Below, in pieces: positions 33,909 to 42,757 of a stretch of 64,000 nt of DNA (within the stretch, counting starts at the first letter, position 1; every line of letters begins with the position of its first letter). A model generated the notes under the pieces. The model was given only the letters and a program-made list of their open reading frames with translations, had not been told where the DNA came from and did not search any database. Made by a program: the position numbers and the translations under genes. The stretch spans positions 682,001 through 746,000 of the forward strand of contig NZ_CP045246.1 of assembly GCF_035189165.1 (NCBI RefSeq), given 5' to 3'. The stretch comes from Arthrobacter sp. JZ12 (GTDB taxonomy: Bacteria; Actinomycetota; Actinomycetes; Actinomycetales; Micrococcaceae).

Positions 33909-35669
33909 CTACTTGCCGTTCCCAGGCTTCGTCGAGGCCTCCGTGAAGGCCTGGATGGTTCCGGTGTATGGGGTCACTGCGTTGACCCGGCCGACGACGC
34001 CGACCGTCCAGGTGCCCGGTTCCGGATAGGTCACCAGCACCTCCCGCTCGGTAATCGGCGCGGCGAGCAGCCCGGCCGAAGCACCCACTTCGTTGCCCTG
34101 CGGGTCGTAAAGGTGCAGGTAGATGTTCTCGGCCGGGTTATTCCATGCGATCTGGGTGTGGAGTGCATCCATGCCCTCGGTGACCTCGATCTTGTGGTAG
34201 CGCCAGAAAGCATCATCAATCTCGGAGACCCCTGTGTCCACCGCGTAGCCGCCGGGCAGGACCGTTCCGCTGATCGGCTGCTCCTCACCGATCGGCTCGA
34301 AGCCGTTGACTGACAGGGAAGACTTGCAGGTGGTCCTGCCCTTCTCCGCCATGGCGACAGCGGCCTGGGCATCCAGCATGCCGGCACCTACTTCGAAGGA
34401 AGCGTAGCCGGGCATCTCAGCTGCGGAGCACTCGAGGATGCTGATGACATTCGCCGGAGTCAGCGCCGGGTTGGCCTCCAGCATGAGGGCGACCACGCCG
34501 GAGACGTGCGGCGTTGCCATGCTCGTCCCGCTCGCCCGGGTATAGAACGGGTTCTCAGTGATAACACCCGAGGACATTTGCGCCCCAGTGAGCGCCCGGG
34601 CTGCTCCAATGTCTACGCCGGGAGCAGTGAGGGTGGGGCGGTAGAGACCTTCGCTCGAGTTACGGTTCTGGTTCCCGTCGGGACGACCGGTCGAGGAGAA
34701 GCTCGCGAGGGTGAAGTCCTTATTCGCGGCTGCTACTGACACCACGTAGGGGGAGACAGAGTTGCGTCCCATCGTGTTGGGGCTGCCCGAGTTGCCGGCT
34801 GCGAAGACGGTGACGACGCCGGCGTCGTAAGCGGCCTTCGTGGCAATGTTGACGGGATCTTCGGGGTCGTAATCGCTGCCTCCGCCACCGCCCCAGCTGT
34901 TGGAGACCACACGCACGTTATGTTCGTCGCCTTCGGTCAGGATCCAGTCGTAGGACTGGATTGCCCACCAGGCCAGTACATTGGCCGAACCGAGTTTGAA
35001 GCTGATGATGTCCGAGGCGGGAGCAACGCCTCGAAACTTCCCTTCACTGGCGGCGCCGGTGCCGCCGATGGTGCCCGAGACATGCGTGCCGTGGCCGTGG
35101 TCGTCAGCAGTGGTGGGGTTATCCACGAACGCGACATTGGTATCGCTCAGCGGGTCTCCGACCACAGCGAAGTTCTTGATGACCTTGTTGCCGTGTGTGA
35201 GGTCTGGATGGGTGGCGTCGACGCCGGTGTCGGTGACGGCAACGGTCACTCCCGTTCCGTCGTAGGTGCCTCGTAGGCCCTCGCCTGCCCAAACGTCGTC
35301 TGCGTTGATCATGCCGATGCTGTCTTCGAGGTAGAGATCGTCCGTGGCGTTCTCCCAGATGCTGCGGGTCGTACCCCACGAGGCGATGTCCCGAATCTGG
35401 TCCGCCGTAAGCGTGGCCAGTCCCATGGAGAGCGTCCGTGTGGTCTGGACCTGCGGATCTAGGGCTTTCAACGCATCGAGGCCCGACCGGTCGTCGAACG
35501 TCACGATGACTTGCATGGAATCGTCGGCAGAGGAAAGAAACTCCTGTACCGAGGCGGAGAGGGTAGCGCCCTCAAGCTCGGGGATAGTCGAGGCTTCCGC
35601 CGGTGTGAAGGTTGTACCGAGAAGACCGACGAGTGCAAGGCTGAGAGTAAGCCTCTTTGTCATTTTCAT
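33909..35669 (-). CDS. Secreted subtilisin-like serine protease (S8)
   Basis: The 586-residue product starts at ATG 35669 (MKMTKRLTLSLALVGLLGTT signal peptide). An inhibitor-type propeptide (about 35-110, VIVTFDDRSGLDALKALDPQ) follows. The S8 domain carries catalytic Asp in AVTDTGVDATHPDL, His in DHGHGTHVSGTIGG and Ser in SGTSMATPHVSGVVAL, with the oxyanion Asn in FAAGNSGSPN. A C-terminal beta-domain (about 465-580, WNNPAENIYLHLYDPQGNEV) resembles P-type or pre-peptidase C-terminal domains. It is exported and probably self-activated. All catalytic residues are present. Two in-frame codons (ATG 35663 or 35693) are other possible starts. No neighbour suggests a specific substrate. Confidence 0.92.
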   Translation of the reverse strand: MKMTKRLTLSLALVGLLGTTFTPAEASTIPELEGATLSASVQEFLSSADDSMQVIVTFDDRSGLDALKALDPQVQTTRTLSMGLATLTADQIRDIASWGTTRSIWENATDDLYLEDSIGMINADDVWAGEGLRGTYDGTGVTVAVTDTGVDATHPDLTHGNKVIKNFAVVGDPLSDTNVAFVDNPTTADDHGHGTHVSGTIGGTGAASEGKFRGVAPASDIISFKLGSANVLAWWAIQSYDWILTEGDEHNVRVVSNSWGGGGGSDYDPEDPVNIATKAAYDAGVVTVFAAGNSGSPNTMGRNSVSPYVVSVAAANKDFTLASFSSTGRPDGNQNRNSSEGLYRPTLTAPGVDIGAARALTGAQMSSGVITENPFYTRASGTSMATPHVSGVVALMLEANPALTPANVISILECSAAEMPGYASFEVGAGMLDAQAAVAMAEKGRTTCKSSLSVNGFEPIGEEQPISGTVLPGGYAVDTGVSEIDDAFWRYHKIEVTEGMDALHTQIAWNNPAENIYLHLYDPQGNEVGASAGLLAAPITEREVLVTYPEPGTWTVGVVGRVNAVTPYTGTIQAFTEASTKPGNGK

Positions 35670-35797
35670 GACCGCGAACCTAACAGCCGTCATACAAAAC
35701 GTTTACAGTGATCGCTAAAACTCATGCACTTTGGCACGGGGATCTACCGAATCGTTCGTGCAGGCAATATGATTCGCAGCTCCGGACGACGTTCGAC

Positions 35798-36011
35798 TCA
35801 CGTGCATTCCGGTGCCGGAGTGCTAAGACCGGCGTTCGGGGCAGCAGTGAGCAGTTCGCAGTCGTACGCCACAAAGGTGTCCGCCTCAAGACGGAGTGCA
35901 GTGGCCCAGTGGATGGCGTCGGCACTTCGCGGGTTCTTCATCCAGCGAGCCTGATTCCGGTTCCTCGACGATCAGCTTCAAGGCTGCGGAGGTGTCGATG
36001 TACAGGATCAT
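35798..36011 (-). pseudogene. vapC: VapC toxin (PIN domain) with an internal deletion
   Basis: The frame from ATG 36011 gives the PIN-domain start MILYIDTSAALKLIVEEPES, including the first catalytic Asp. After about 23 codons it jumps frame to the C-terminal part NPRSADAIHWATALRLEAD followed by TFVAYDCELLTAA, which holds the later acidic residues. A normal VapC has about 130 residues; roughly 60 in the middle are missing, including one catalytic Glu. The toxin must be inactive. Its start overlaps the antitoxin stop (ATGA) as in working vapBC operons. Confidence 0.78.
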
Positions 36012-36275
36012 CGATCGCCGCGAAGGTCCGCGAGAATCTCGGCGGAGCTGCCCCCATGGCTGGTTCGCGGCAAGAGCCGGAAATCGACTACGCCCTGGTT
36101 TGCGGCCCGGACATTGCCTGAGAGCAGTAGGCGCTCGAACGGGTACGACGACGGCGGGATCAGGGTCGCGGCCACCTCGCCGTTGTTCGTTCCAGTGATG
36201 ATTTCTCCTGCGCGCACGCGTTCAAAGGATTTTGCTGCTTGAGTTTCGCAGCTCGCGATGAGGGATCGTGGTCAT
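36008..36275 (-). pseudogene. vapB: VapB-type antitoxin (Phd/YefM-like), frameshifted
   Basis: From ATG 36275, with an excellent GGAGGTG site, the frame reads MTTIPHRELRNSSSKIL and then meets TGA because one extra T is present at about 36230-36233. In the next frame the antitoxin continues as ERVRAGEIITGTNNGEVAAT and ends in AEILADLRGDR at 36008. The N-terminal half is the DNA-binding Phd/YefM fold and the C-terminal part would wrap the toxin. With the toxin deleted, the antitoxin is no longer needed, which explains why the frameshift is tolerated. Confidence 0.75.
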
Positions 36276-36434
36276 GGCTGCACCTCCGTGCAAGTGTAGC
36301 AACCGTGTCGAGAGTGAGACTGCCGCTGTGAAGAAACGGCGCTCCGTTCACCCAGGTAAGCATCAGGCGTCACCAAAGTGTCACCGGCGGTGCGTAGCCT
36401 GTGCTCACCGCATCAGAACAGGAGTTGATTTCAC

Positions 36435-38237
36435 GTGTCAGAACGTTCCTTCAAGGGCCAGCGCCGAGCCGTGGCGGCAGTTGCCCTCGGCTGCGTCGCA
36501 GCACTGGGCCTCGCGCCCGCAGCATCAGCCGAACCCGGTGCCGATCAGGGCTCCAATGGCAAGACCGCGACGATCACCGTCATGGGCACCAGCGATCTCC
36601 ACGGCTACATCGAGAACTGGGACTACTTCACCAACGCCGAGTACACCGACTCGGGATCCAACGACATCGGGCTCGCCAAGATCTCGAGCCTGGTCAAACA
36701 GGTCCGTGCTGACCGAGGCGAGGAGTCAACCCTCCTGATCGACAACGGCGACACCGTCCAGGGGTCCGCACTGACTGACTACTTCGCCAACGTGGAACCC
36801 GTCGAGGAAACCGGCGAAACGCACCCGATGGCTGCCGCCATGAATGCCCTGGGCTACGACGCGATGACCGTGGGCAACCACGAGTTCAACTACGGACTGC
36901 CGCTACTGAGCACCTTCGAGGAGCAGATCGACTTCCCGCTCCTCGGCGCCAACGTGGCCGACTGGACCACCGGCGAAGCCGCCTTCACCCCCTACGTACT
37001 GAAGACCGTCAAGCTCAAGGGACAGAAGCCCATCAAGGTCGGCATCCTCGGACTCACCACTCCTGGCAGCGCCATCTGGGACAAGAACAACGTCGAGGGC
37101 GAACTGCGCTTCCTCAGCATGGTCGAGCAGGCTGAGAAGTATGTTCCAGAGATGAAGGCGGAAGGTGCCGACGTCGTCGTTGTCAGTGCCCACTCCGGCC
37201 CCTCCGGCACCTCGTCCTACGGCGACAGCCTTCCGCTGGAGAACGCCTCCACCGCAATTGCGGAGCAGGTTCCCGGCATCGATGCCATCCTCGCCGGACA
37301 CGAGCACCGCGAAATCGCTGAGCAGTTCATCACCAACGAGGTGACCGGCGAGCAGGTACTCCTCACCGAACCGAAGCAGTGGGGCCAGCGCCTCTCAGTG
37401 ATGGACTTCGAGCTGACCAAGGTCCGCGGACAGTGGGAGGTCACCTCGGCTTCCTCCGAACTGCTGAACGCCAACACGGTGCCGGCGGATCCAGAGATAT
37501 CGGAGCTAGTTGCCGACCAGCACCAGCGCACCATCGACTACGTCAACACTCCGATCGGCACCGCCACAGCGACCATGTCGGCAGCCGAGTCCCGCTACCG
37601 CGACACCGCGGTGATGGACTTCGTCAACAAGGTGCAGGCCGATGCGCTTGACCAGGCCCTCGAAGGCACCCCGAACGCCGACCTGCCGGTCCTGTCACTT
37701 GTGGCGCCCTTCAACCGTGCAGCCGTCATCCCCGAGGGTCCCGTAACCATCCGCGACATGGCAGGCCTCTACGTCTTCCCGAACACCCTCTCCGGTGTCG
37801 AGATGACCGGTGCCCACATCAAGGACTACCTCGAGTTCTCGGCCAGGTACTTCAACCAGACCGCTCCCGGCACTCTGATCGATCCTGCCACGCTGACCAA
37901 CGCCGGCGGCACCCCTGACTACAACTACGACATGTTCTCCGGCGTTTCCTACGACATTGACATCAGCAAGCCGGTAGGGGAGCGGATCGTCAACCTCAGC
38001 TACAACGGTGCTCCGATCGAAGCGGCCCAGCGCTTCGCCGTCGCCACCAACAACTACCGGCAGTCGGGCGGCGGAAACTTCCCGCACATCGCTACGGCTC
38101 CGGTGCTTGCGAACCACACCGTCGAGATCCGCCAGCTCCTCATCGACTACCTGGTGGCACAGGGCAGCATCGACCCGGCCGACTTCTTCGAGCAGAACTG
38201 GCAGCTCACCCGAAACGGAGAGCCCGTCTTCAACTAG
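36435..38237 (+). CDS. Secreted 5'-nucleotidase / 2',3'-cyclic phosphodiesterase family
   Basis: The 600-residue exported enzyme starts at GTG 36435 (AGGAG ten bases upstream) with a signal peptide (VAAVALGCVAALGLAPAASA). The calcineurin-like domain has the metal ligands in TSDLHGYIENWD, NGDTVQGSAL, GNHEFNYGL and AGHEHRE (about 45-290). The 5'-nucleotidase C-terminal domain spans about 340-560, with GVEMTGAHIKDYLEFSAR and the aromatic stack motif NNYRQSGGGNFP. It dephosphorylates nucleotides outside the cell to salvage nucleoside and phosphate. No wall-sorting signal is visible. A terminator follows about 50 bases after the stop. Confidence 0.92.
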   Translation: MSERSFKGQRRAVAAVALGCVAALGLAPAASAEPGADQGSNGKTATITVMGTSDLHGYIENWDYFTNAEYTDSGSNDIGLAKISSLVKQVRADRGEESTLLIDNGDTVQGSALTDYFANVEPVEETGETHPMAAAMNALGYDAMTVGNHEFNYGLPLLSTFEEQIDFPLLGANVADWTTGEAAFTPYVLKTVKLKGQKPIKVGILGLTTPGSAIWDKNNVEGELRFLSMVEQAEKYVPEMKAEGADVVVVSAHSGPSGTSSYGDSLPLENASTAIAEQVPGIDAILAGHEHREIAEQFITNEVTGEQVLLTEPKQWGQRLSVMDFELTKVRGQWEVTSASSELLNANTVPADPEISELVADQHQRTIDYVNTPIGTATATMSAAESRYRDTAVMDFVNKVQADALDQALEGTPNADLPVLSLVAPFNRAAVIPEGPVTIRDMAGLYVFPNTLSGVEMTGAHIKDYLEFSARYFNQTAPGTLIDPATLTNAGGTPDYNYDMFSGVSYDIDISKPVGERIVNLSYNGAPIEAAQRFAVATNNYRQSGGGNFPHIATAPVLANHTVEIRQLLIDYLVAQGSIDPADFFEQNWQLTRNGEPVFN

Positions 38238-38289
38238 TACGCAGAAGCGACTCCCTCTCGCGCCGTCATTGCGCGGAGACCAGTACGAC

Positions 38290-38327
38290 GGCGATGCCTC
38301 GGCCAGGTGCCGGGGCGTCGCCTTTTT
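38290..38327 (+). terminator. Rho-independent terminator after the 5'-nucleotidase gene
   Basis: GGCGATGCCTCGGC (38290-38303) pairs with GCCGGGGCGTCGCC (38309-38322), 14 pairs with wobble, followed directly by TTTTT (38323-38327). This is the best formed terminator of the window. Confidence 0.88.
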
Positions 38328-38357
38328 AGCCGCTGCGCACGAGCACCCATAACCCCA

Positions 38358-38401
38358 TTGACGTCAATCCAGCGGGAGCGCATAATCCTAACTGTGTTAG
38401 G
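38358..38401 (+). promoter_or_regulatory. Promoter and overlapping operator of the TetR gene
   Basis: TTGACG (38358-38363) and CATAAT (38381-38386) are exactly 17 bases apart. CCTAAC-TGT-GTTAGG (38387-38401) is a perfect palindrome just after the -10 box, overlapping the GTG start at 38394; a second dyad TAGGA-AA-TCCTA overlaps its right arm. With the start only 8 bases past the -10 box, the transcript is probably leaderless, and the TetR protein would block its own promoter. Confidence 0.7.
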
Positions 38402-39026
38402 AAATCCTACGAGCGATAGGGTTGCCAAGCGGCGGGAAGCCGTTCGCCGGGAAATCGTCGACGCTGCCTGGGCTATCGCCCGGCGGGACGGACTGGCTGC
38501 CGTGACCCTACGGGAGGTCGCGGCAAGCGTGGGGATGCGGGCGCCGTCCCTCTACACTCACTTCGAATCCCGCAACGCCATCTTTGACAGTATGTTCGCC
38601 GACGCCTGGCAGGACTGCCTCGACCAAATGGAAGCGGAAATAGGTGATGCACCGAGAGAGACGGTCAGGGACTTCCTGAAATGGAACTCGCGCACCTTCT
38701 TCGCGTTCTGCGTCGGCGATCCCGCACGCTTCCAGCTCATGAACCAGCGAACCATCCCCGGCTTCGAACCTACCCCCGATTCCTATGCGCCTTCGATCAA
38801 AGCGCTCGAACGGTTTCGACAGGAACTGGAACCCTTTGGGCTGACCCGGCAGGAAGACATCGACCTCTACACCGCGCTGCTGGGAGGGCTCATTGACGCC
38901 CAACTGGCCAACGATCCCGGCGGCAACCGCTGGGAGAAACTGCTGGACCGCGCCGTCGACATGTACGTTGACGGCCTGGACCTGCCCCTCCAAAGAGCTG
39001 ACACCTCTTCAACGAAGAAGAACTGA
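38394..39026 (+). CDS. TetR-family transcriptional regulator
   Basis: The 210-residue regulator has an N-terminal TetR helix-turn-helix (about 15-60: RREIVDAAWAIARRDGLAAV, then TLREVAASVGMRAPSLYTHF). The all-helical ligand domain carries a TetR_C_WHG-like core (RFQLMNQRTIPGFEP, ALLGGLIDAQLAND). The start is GTG 38394, because the longer frame upstream runs through the terminator and promoter of the neighbouring genes. No ribosome site is needed if the transcript is leaderless. The maleylpyruvate-isomerase-like gene follows after 18 bases and is probably controlled with it. The ligand is unknown. Confidence 0.87.
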   Translation: MLGNPTSDRVAKRREAVRREIVDAAWAIARRDGLAAVTLREVAASVGMRAPSLYTHFESRNAIFDSMFADAWQDCLDQMEAEIGDAPRETVRDFLKWNSRTFFAFCVGDPARFQLMNQRTIPGFEPTPDSYAPSIKALERFRQELEPFGLTRQEDIDLYTALLGGLIDAQLANDPGGNRWEKLLDRAVDMYVDGLDLPLQRADTSSTKKN

Positions 39027-39044
39027 TCCTTCAAGGACTTTGCC

Positions 39045-39839
39045 ATGATCACCGAGACTCCAGCGGCCGGGACGAAAGAACACCCGCGCCGTCCTGCGCT
39101 GGAACGCACCACAGCCATGCGGCTGGCACGAGACGAATACGCGCGAGTGGCGGACGCCGTCGTCGGCCTTTCGCCTGGCCAGTGGACTATGCCGACCGAC
39201 TGTCCGGCGTGGGATGTCCGCGCCATGGTTGCCCACATCTGCGGCATGGCCGCGATGGCGGCCACGCCCTGGGAGACGGCCCGCCAGAACCTGAAGGCGA
39301 ATAAGGAGATGAAACGGACCGGCGCCGAGCAGATCGACGCACTCACCGGCCTGCAGGTATCGGAGCGCGAGGGTAAGACGCCGCAGGAGCTCACTGCGGA
39401 ACTGCAGGCGATCGGACCGAAAGCGGCCCGCGGGCGCCGTCTCACGCCGTCGTTCATTCGAAACCGGCGCCTGCCCGATGAGCAGGGTCAAGACGGAGTA
39501 GTGGAGTGGTGGACCATCGGCTACCTGCTGGACGTGATCCTCACCCGCGACCCATGGATGCACCGCATCGACCTCAGCCGCGCCACCGGAACACAGCTCG
39601 TGCTCAGCCAGCAACATGACGGGGTGATAGTCGACGACGTCGTCCGAGAGTGGGCGGGACGGCACGGACAGCCCTACCGGCTGCATCTCACCGGTCCTGC
39701 CGGCGGCACCTGGGGAACCGACGACGGCGGCGAGCACCTCGAGCTGGATGCGATTGAATTCTGCCGCATACTTTCCGGTCGTCCGTCACAGGACCCCGTA
39801 GCGGGAGCGGCTCTCCTGAAGACGAAGGTTCCGTTCTAG
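39045..39839 (+). CDS. Mycothiol-dependent maleylpyruvate isomerase / DinB-like protein
   Basis: The 264-residue protein has the four-helix DinB/MDMPI N-terminal domain: CPAWDVRAMVAHICG (first metal-binding His, about 55-69) and LTRDPWMHRIDLSRATG (second His, about 168-184). A C-terminal domain (about 190-264) resembles MDMPI C-terminal modules. In Actinobacteria such proteins use mycothiol with a zinc site for isomerase or thiol-transferase reactions, often in detoxification. It lies 18 bases after the TetR gene, so it is the likely regulated target. The exact reaction is not deducible. Confidence 0.75.
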   Translation: MITETPAAGTKEHPRRPALERTTAMRLARDEYARVADAVVGLSPGQWTMPTDCPAWDVRAMVAHICGMAAMAATPWETARQNLKANKEMKRTGAEQIDALTGLQVSEREGKTPQELTAELQAIGPKAARGRRLTPSFIRNRRLPDEQGQDGVVEWWTIGYLLDVILTRDPWMHRIDLSRATGTQLVLSQQHDGVIVDDVVREWAGRHGQPYRLHLTGPAGGTWGTDDGGEHLELDAIEFCRILSGRPSQDPVAGAALLKTKVPF

Positions 39840-39938
39840 GCGCACTCGAGTCAAACTCCGCCGTCGTAGTCTGTAACCTCAAGCAACCGAAGTTAACGCG
39901 TTTTCAGCACTGGGTATAGGGGTCGAGACCCTTGAATC

Positions 39939-40997
39939 ATGTTGATTACCGGACTTCTGCTCGGAGCCGCCCTCGGGTTCGCAATGCAGCGCGGCCGCTT
40001 CTGCGTCACGGGTGCGTTCCGTGACCTGTGGATCGCCAAGAACACCCGTTGGCTGACCGCTTTCATGATCGTCGTCGCAATTCAGAGCGTGGGCGTCTTT
40101 GCGCTCGATGCGGTCGGGATCATCGCCCTCGAAGGCGACGCTTTCGCCTGGCTGGCAACGGTCATCGGTGCGTTCATCTTCGGCTTCGGCATTGTGCTGG
40201 CCGGCGGCTGCGCCACCGGAACGTACTACCGGTCCGGTGAAGGCCTGGTCGGGTCGTGGATTGCTCTGGCTGCGTACGCTCTTTTCGCCTCGATCTCCAA
40301 GACCGGCCCGCTGGCAGGAACCACGGAGTCCCTGCGTTCCATCACTGTCCCGCTTACGAGCATCCACGAGTCACTCGGCGTCAGCCCGTGGCTGCTGGTC
40401 GCGGTCCTGGGTGCCGGCGTCGCCCTCGCGGTCCGGTACCACCTGCGCAAGCCGAAGCTGAACATCGCCTCGCTGCCCTCCAACCGCACCGGCCTCGCGA
40501 AGGTCCTGTTCGACAAGCCGTGGGGCGCCTTCACCACCGCCGTGGTCATCGGCATCATCGCGATCCTCGCCTGGCCGCTGAGCTGGGCAACCGGCCGCGA
40601 GTCGGGCCTCGGCATCACGACGCCTTCCTCCAACCTCGCCGGATTCCTGGTCACAGGCGACACCGAGCTCGTGGACTGGGGCGTCTTCCTGGTGCTCGGC
40701 CTGCTGGTCGGTTCCTTCATCGCCGCCAAGTTCAGCGGCGAGTTCAAGGTCCGCGTTCCGGACGCCACGCAGACCGTCCGCAGCATCGGCGGCGGCGCGC
40801 TGATGGGCGTCGGCGCGGCTTGGGCCGGCGGCTGCACCATCGGCAACGCAATGGTAAACACCGCGCTCTTCGGCTACCAGGGCTGGGTTTCCCTGATCTT
40901 CATGATCCTGGGCACCGGCGCGGCGGCCAAGCTGTTCATCGCCCCCCGCAAGAAGACCGGAACGACGGCGGAACCCGCCTTCGCGTCCGCCAAGTAA
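39939..40997 (+). CDS. YeeE/YedE-family thiosulfate/sulfur transporter
   Basis: The 352-residue membrane protein has about nine hydrophobic segments and the paired YeeE/YedE signatures. These are GFAMQRGRFCVTGAFRDL near the start, VLAGGCATGTYYRSGEG in the middle and AWAGGCTIGNAMVNT near the end. The conserved Cys of the GGC motifs (and the CVTG Cys) pass thiosulfate or sulfane sulfur through the membrane in TsuA. The stop is 42 bases before a TusA-like sulfur carrier gene, the usual TsuA-TsuB arrangement. Together they would import and relay thiosulfate sulfur. All signature cysteines are present. Confidence 0.9.
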   Translation: MLITGLLLGAALGFAMQRGRFCVTGAFRDLWIAKNTRWLTAFMIVVAIQSVGVFALDAVGIIALEGDAFAWLATVIGAFIFGFGIVLAGGCATGTYYRSGEGLVGSWIALAAYALFASISKTGPLAGTTESLRSITVPLTSIHESLGVSPWLLVAVLGAGVALAVRYHLRKPKLNIASLPSNRTGLAKVLFDKPWGAFTTAVVIGIIAILAWPLSWATGRESGLGITTPSSNLAGFLVTGDTELVDWGVFLVLGLLVGSFIAAKFSGEFKVRVPDATQTVRSIGGGALMGVGAAWAGGCTIGNAMVNTALFGYQGWVSLIFMILGTGAAAKLFIAPRKKTGTTAEPAFASAK

Positions 40998-41038
40998 CCT
41001 CCTCAGCAGCAACAGATCCAGCAAGAAGGACCTCCACC

Positions 41039-41266
41039 ATGGCACAGCACATCCTCGAAACCGACGGCCAGGTCTGCCCCTTCCCGCTAGTGGAAGCCAA
41101 GGCGGCAATCGAAAGCATCCCGGTGGGCGACGAGCTCGTCATCAACTTCGACTGCACGCAGGCCACCGATTCCATCCCGCGGTGGGCGGCCGAGAACGGC
41201 TACCCGGTCACCAACTTCGACCGCCGCGGCGACGCAGAATGGACCATCACCGTACAGAAGGCCTGA
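41039..41266 (+). CDS. TusA/TsuB-like sulfur carrier protein
   Basis: This 75-residue protein is a SirA/TusA fold with the active-site motif CPFPLVEAK; the Cys at position 13 carries persulfide sulfur. The body (VGDELVINFDCTQATDSIPR) is the standard two-layer alpha/beta domain. ATG 41039 has AAGGAC upstream. It follows the YeeE/YedE gene by 41 bases and would accept sulfur delivered by it. The kinase gene converges on it with a five-base gap. Confidence 0.9.
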   Translation: MAQHILETDGQVCPFPLVEAKAAIESIPVGDELVINFDCTQATDSIPRWAAENGYPVTNFDRRGDAEWTITVQKA

Positions 41267-41271
41267 ACGGA

Positions 41272-42663
41272 TCAGCCTGACTGAGTCTGTTCAACTTTGG
41301 AGCTGCGGCTTTCGAGCCGCAGCTCCAGGTCGTTCATCACGATGGCCGCTAGATCCTCGAGCATCCCGGTCTCTTCGAGCGTGAACTGGCGGGACTCAGT
41401 ATCCAGGATGCAGAGCGTCCCCAGGTTGTAACCATCGCGGGTCCGCAGCGGAACACCTGCGTAGAACTTCAGGCCGTACTCGCCTGCTACCAGGGGGTTG
41501 GATAAGGCCCGCGGATCGGTCGGGGCATCCTCGATGACCCAAGGTTCGTCCTGGAGGATGGCTGAGGCGCACAGTCCCGGGTCCCGGTCGAGTTGCTCTA
41601 CGTCGGTCCCGTGGTGGGATTTGAACCAGATGCGGTCGTGGTCGACGACGCTGACTATTGCCGTCGGGACGGAGAAGATGCGTGCGGCGAGCGATGTTAC
41701 GCGGTCAAACGCACCATCAGGCGGCGTGTCGAGGATGTTGTAACGACGGACGGCAGCCAACCGCTCCTCTTCATCGTCCGGAAAGAGGGAATCACCGAGC
41801 TTGTGCCGGGAGCGGCCGGCGGAAGTCAGCTCATACAGCGCCATCGAGACTTCGCGGGCAGAGGGCCTTTCAGAGGGGTCCCTGGAGGTCATTGCTCTCA
41901 GCAGGGCCGACCACTGTGGGTTGAGGTCTGCCGGAATTTCTGGATCGCGGAAGAGCCTCACGACGGCGCTCTCCACGGCAGGCCCTGGGAATTCCAGCTT
42001 GCCCGTAATGCACTGAAGCAAAACAAGGCCCAACGCATAGATATCGCTGGCGGGTCTGATCGGTTCGCCCCTGACCTGCTCCGGACTCATGTAGGCGACG
42101 GTCCCCGTCATGTAAGTGCCGTTGTCCTCCTTGGTACCGGCCAGGGCGGCGACGCCGAAGTCTGTCAGCTTGGCCCGCATGCGGGCGTCCTCAGTGCCGT
42201 AATCGAAGAGCATGACGTTGGCCGGCTTGATGTCCCGGTGGACCACCGACTGGCTGTGGATATAGTTCAGGCCCTCGGCCAGATCGAATCCGATTTGCGC
42301 GGTGTGGCGCAATGCCAGGGGTCCCAGTGCAAGGCGGTGCCGCAGGTCGAGACCGTGAACCAGTTCCATGACCAGATAGACCCGGGGAGAAGCAGGGTCG
42401 CTCAGGTCCGAGCCGGCGTCAAGCAGAGCAACCAGGCTGTGGTGGTTCAGCCGTGCGAGTACTTTGACCTCGTCGTCGTTGCGGCGTTGTTGATCCTCGT
42501 CGAGCGCGGCTGTGGGCAGGATCTTGATCGCCACATCCCGTCCCAGGAACTCGTCCCGGGCCCGGTGTACCGTCCCCTTCGCTCCGAGCCCGATCCGCTC
42601 CAGCAGGCGGTACCGCCCGCCGAAGAAAACCTCGGGAGCGCTGACAGTGGTCGTCTCGACCAT
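41272..42663 (-). CDS. Serine/threonine protein kinase with C-terminal GAF domain
   Basis: The 463-residue cytosolic protein has a complete Hanks-type kinase domain (about 18-275): glycine loop IGLGAKGTVHRA, VAIKILP lysine, VVHRDIKPANVM catalytic loop, LTDFGVAAL, activation segment and GTVAYMSPEQ. After a linker (about 280-305) comes a GAF domain (about 310-455). This starts RRYNILDTPPDGAFDRVTSL, the type usually found in front of diguanylate cyclases and sensor kinases. No membrane segment or PASTA repeats exist, so it senses something inside the cell through GAF. Actinobacterial kinases of this architecture are uncommon in my experience. Its target is unknown. Confidence 0.9.
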   Translation of the reverse strand: MVETTTVSAPEVFFGGRYRLLERIGLGAKGTVHRARDEFLGRDVAIKILPTAALDEDQQRRNDDEVKVLARLNHHSLVALLDAGSDLSDPASPRVYLVMELVHGLDLRHRLALGPLALRHTAQIGFDLAEGLNYIHSQSVVHRDIKPANVMLFDYGTEDARMRAKLTDFGVAALAGTKEDNGTYMTGTVAYMSPEQVRGEPIRPASDIYALGLVLLQCITGKLEFPGPAVESAVVRLFRDPEIPADLNPQWSALLRAMTSRDPSERPSAREVSMALYELTSAGRSRHKLGDSLFPDDEEERLAAVRRYNILDTPPDGAFDRVTSLAARIFSVPTAIVSVVDHDRIWFKSHHGTDVEQLDRDPGLCASAILQDEPWVIEDAPTDPRALSNPLVAGEYGLKFYAGVPLRTRDGYNLGTLCILDTESRQFTLEETGMLEDLAAIVMNDLELRLESRSSKVEQTQSG

Positions 42664-42757
42664 GATTTCCCTTCTTGGCAGGTCTGTTTGGTGAGCGACG
42701 ACATGGGGTCGTCAGCGCTACATAGCTGCCGGGCTAACTCCAACGGTACGGCATTGT

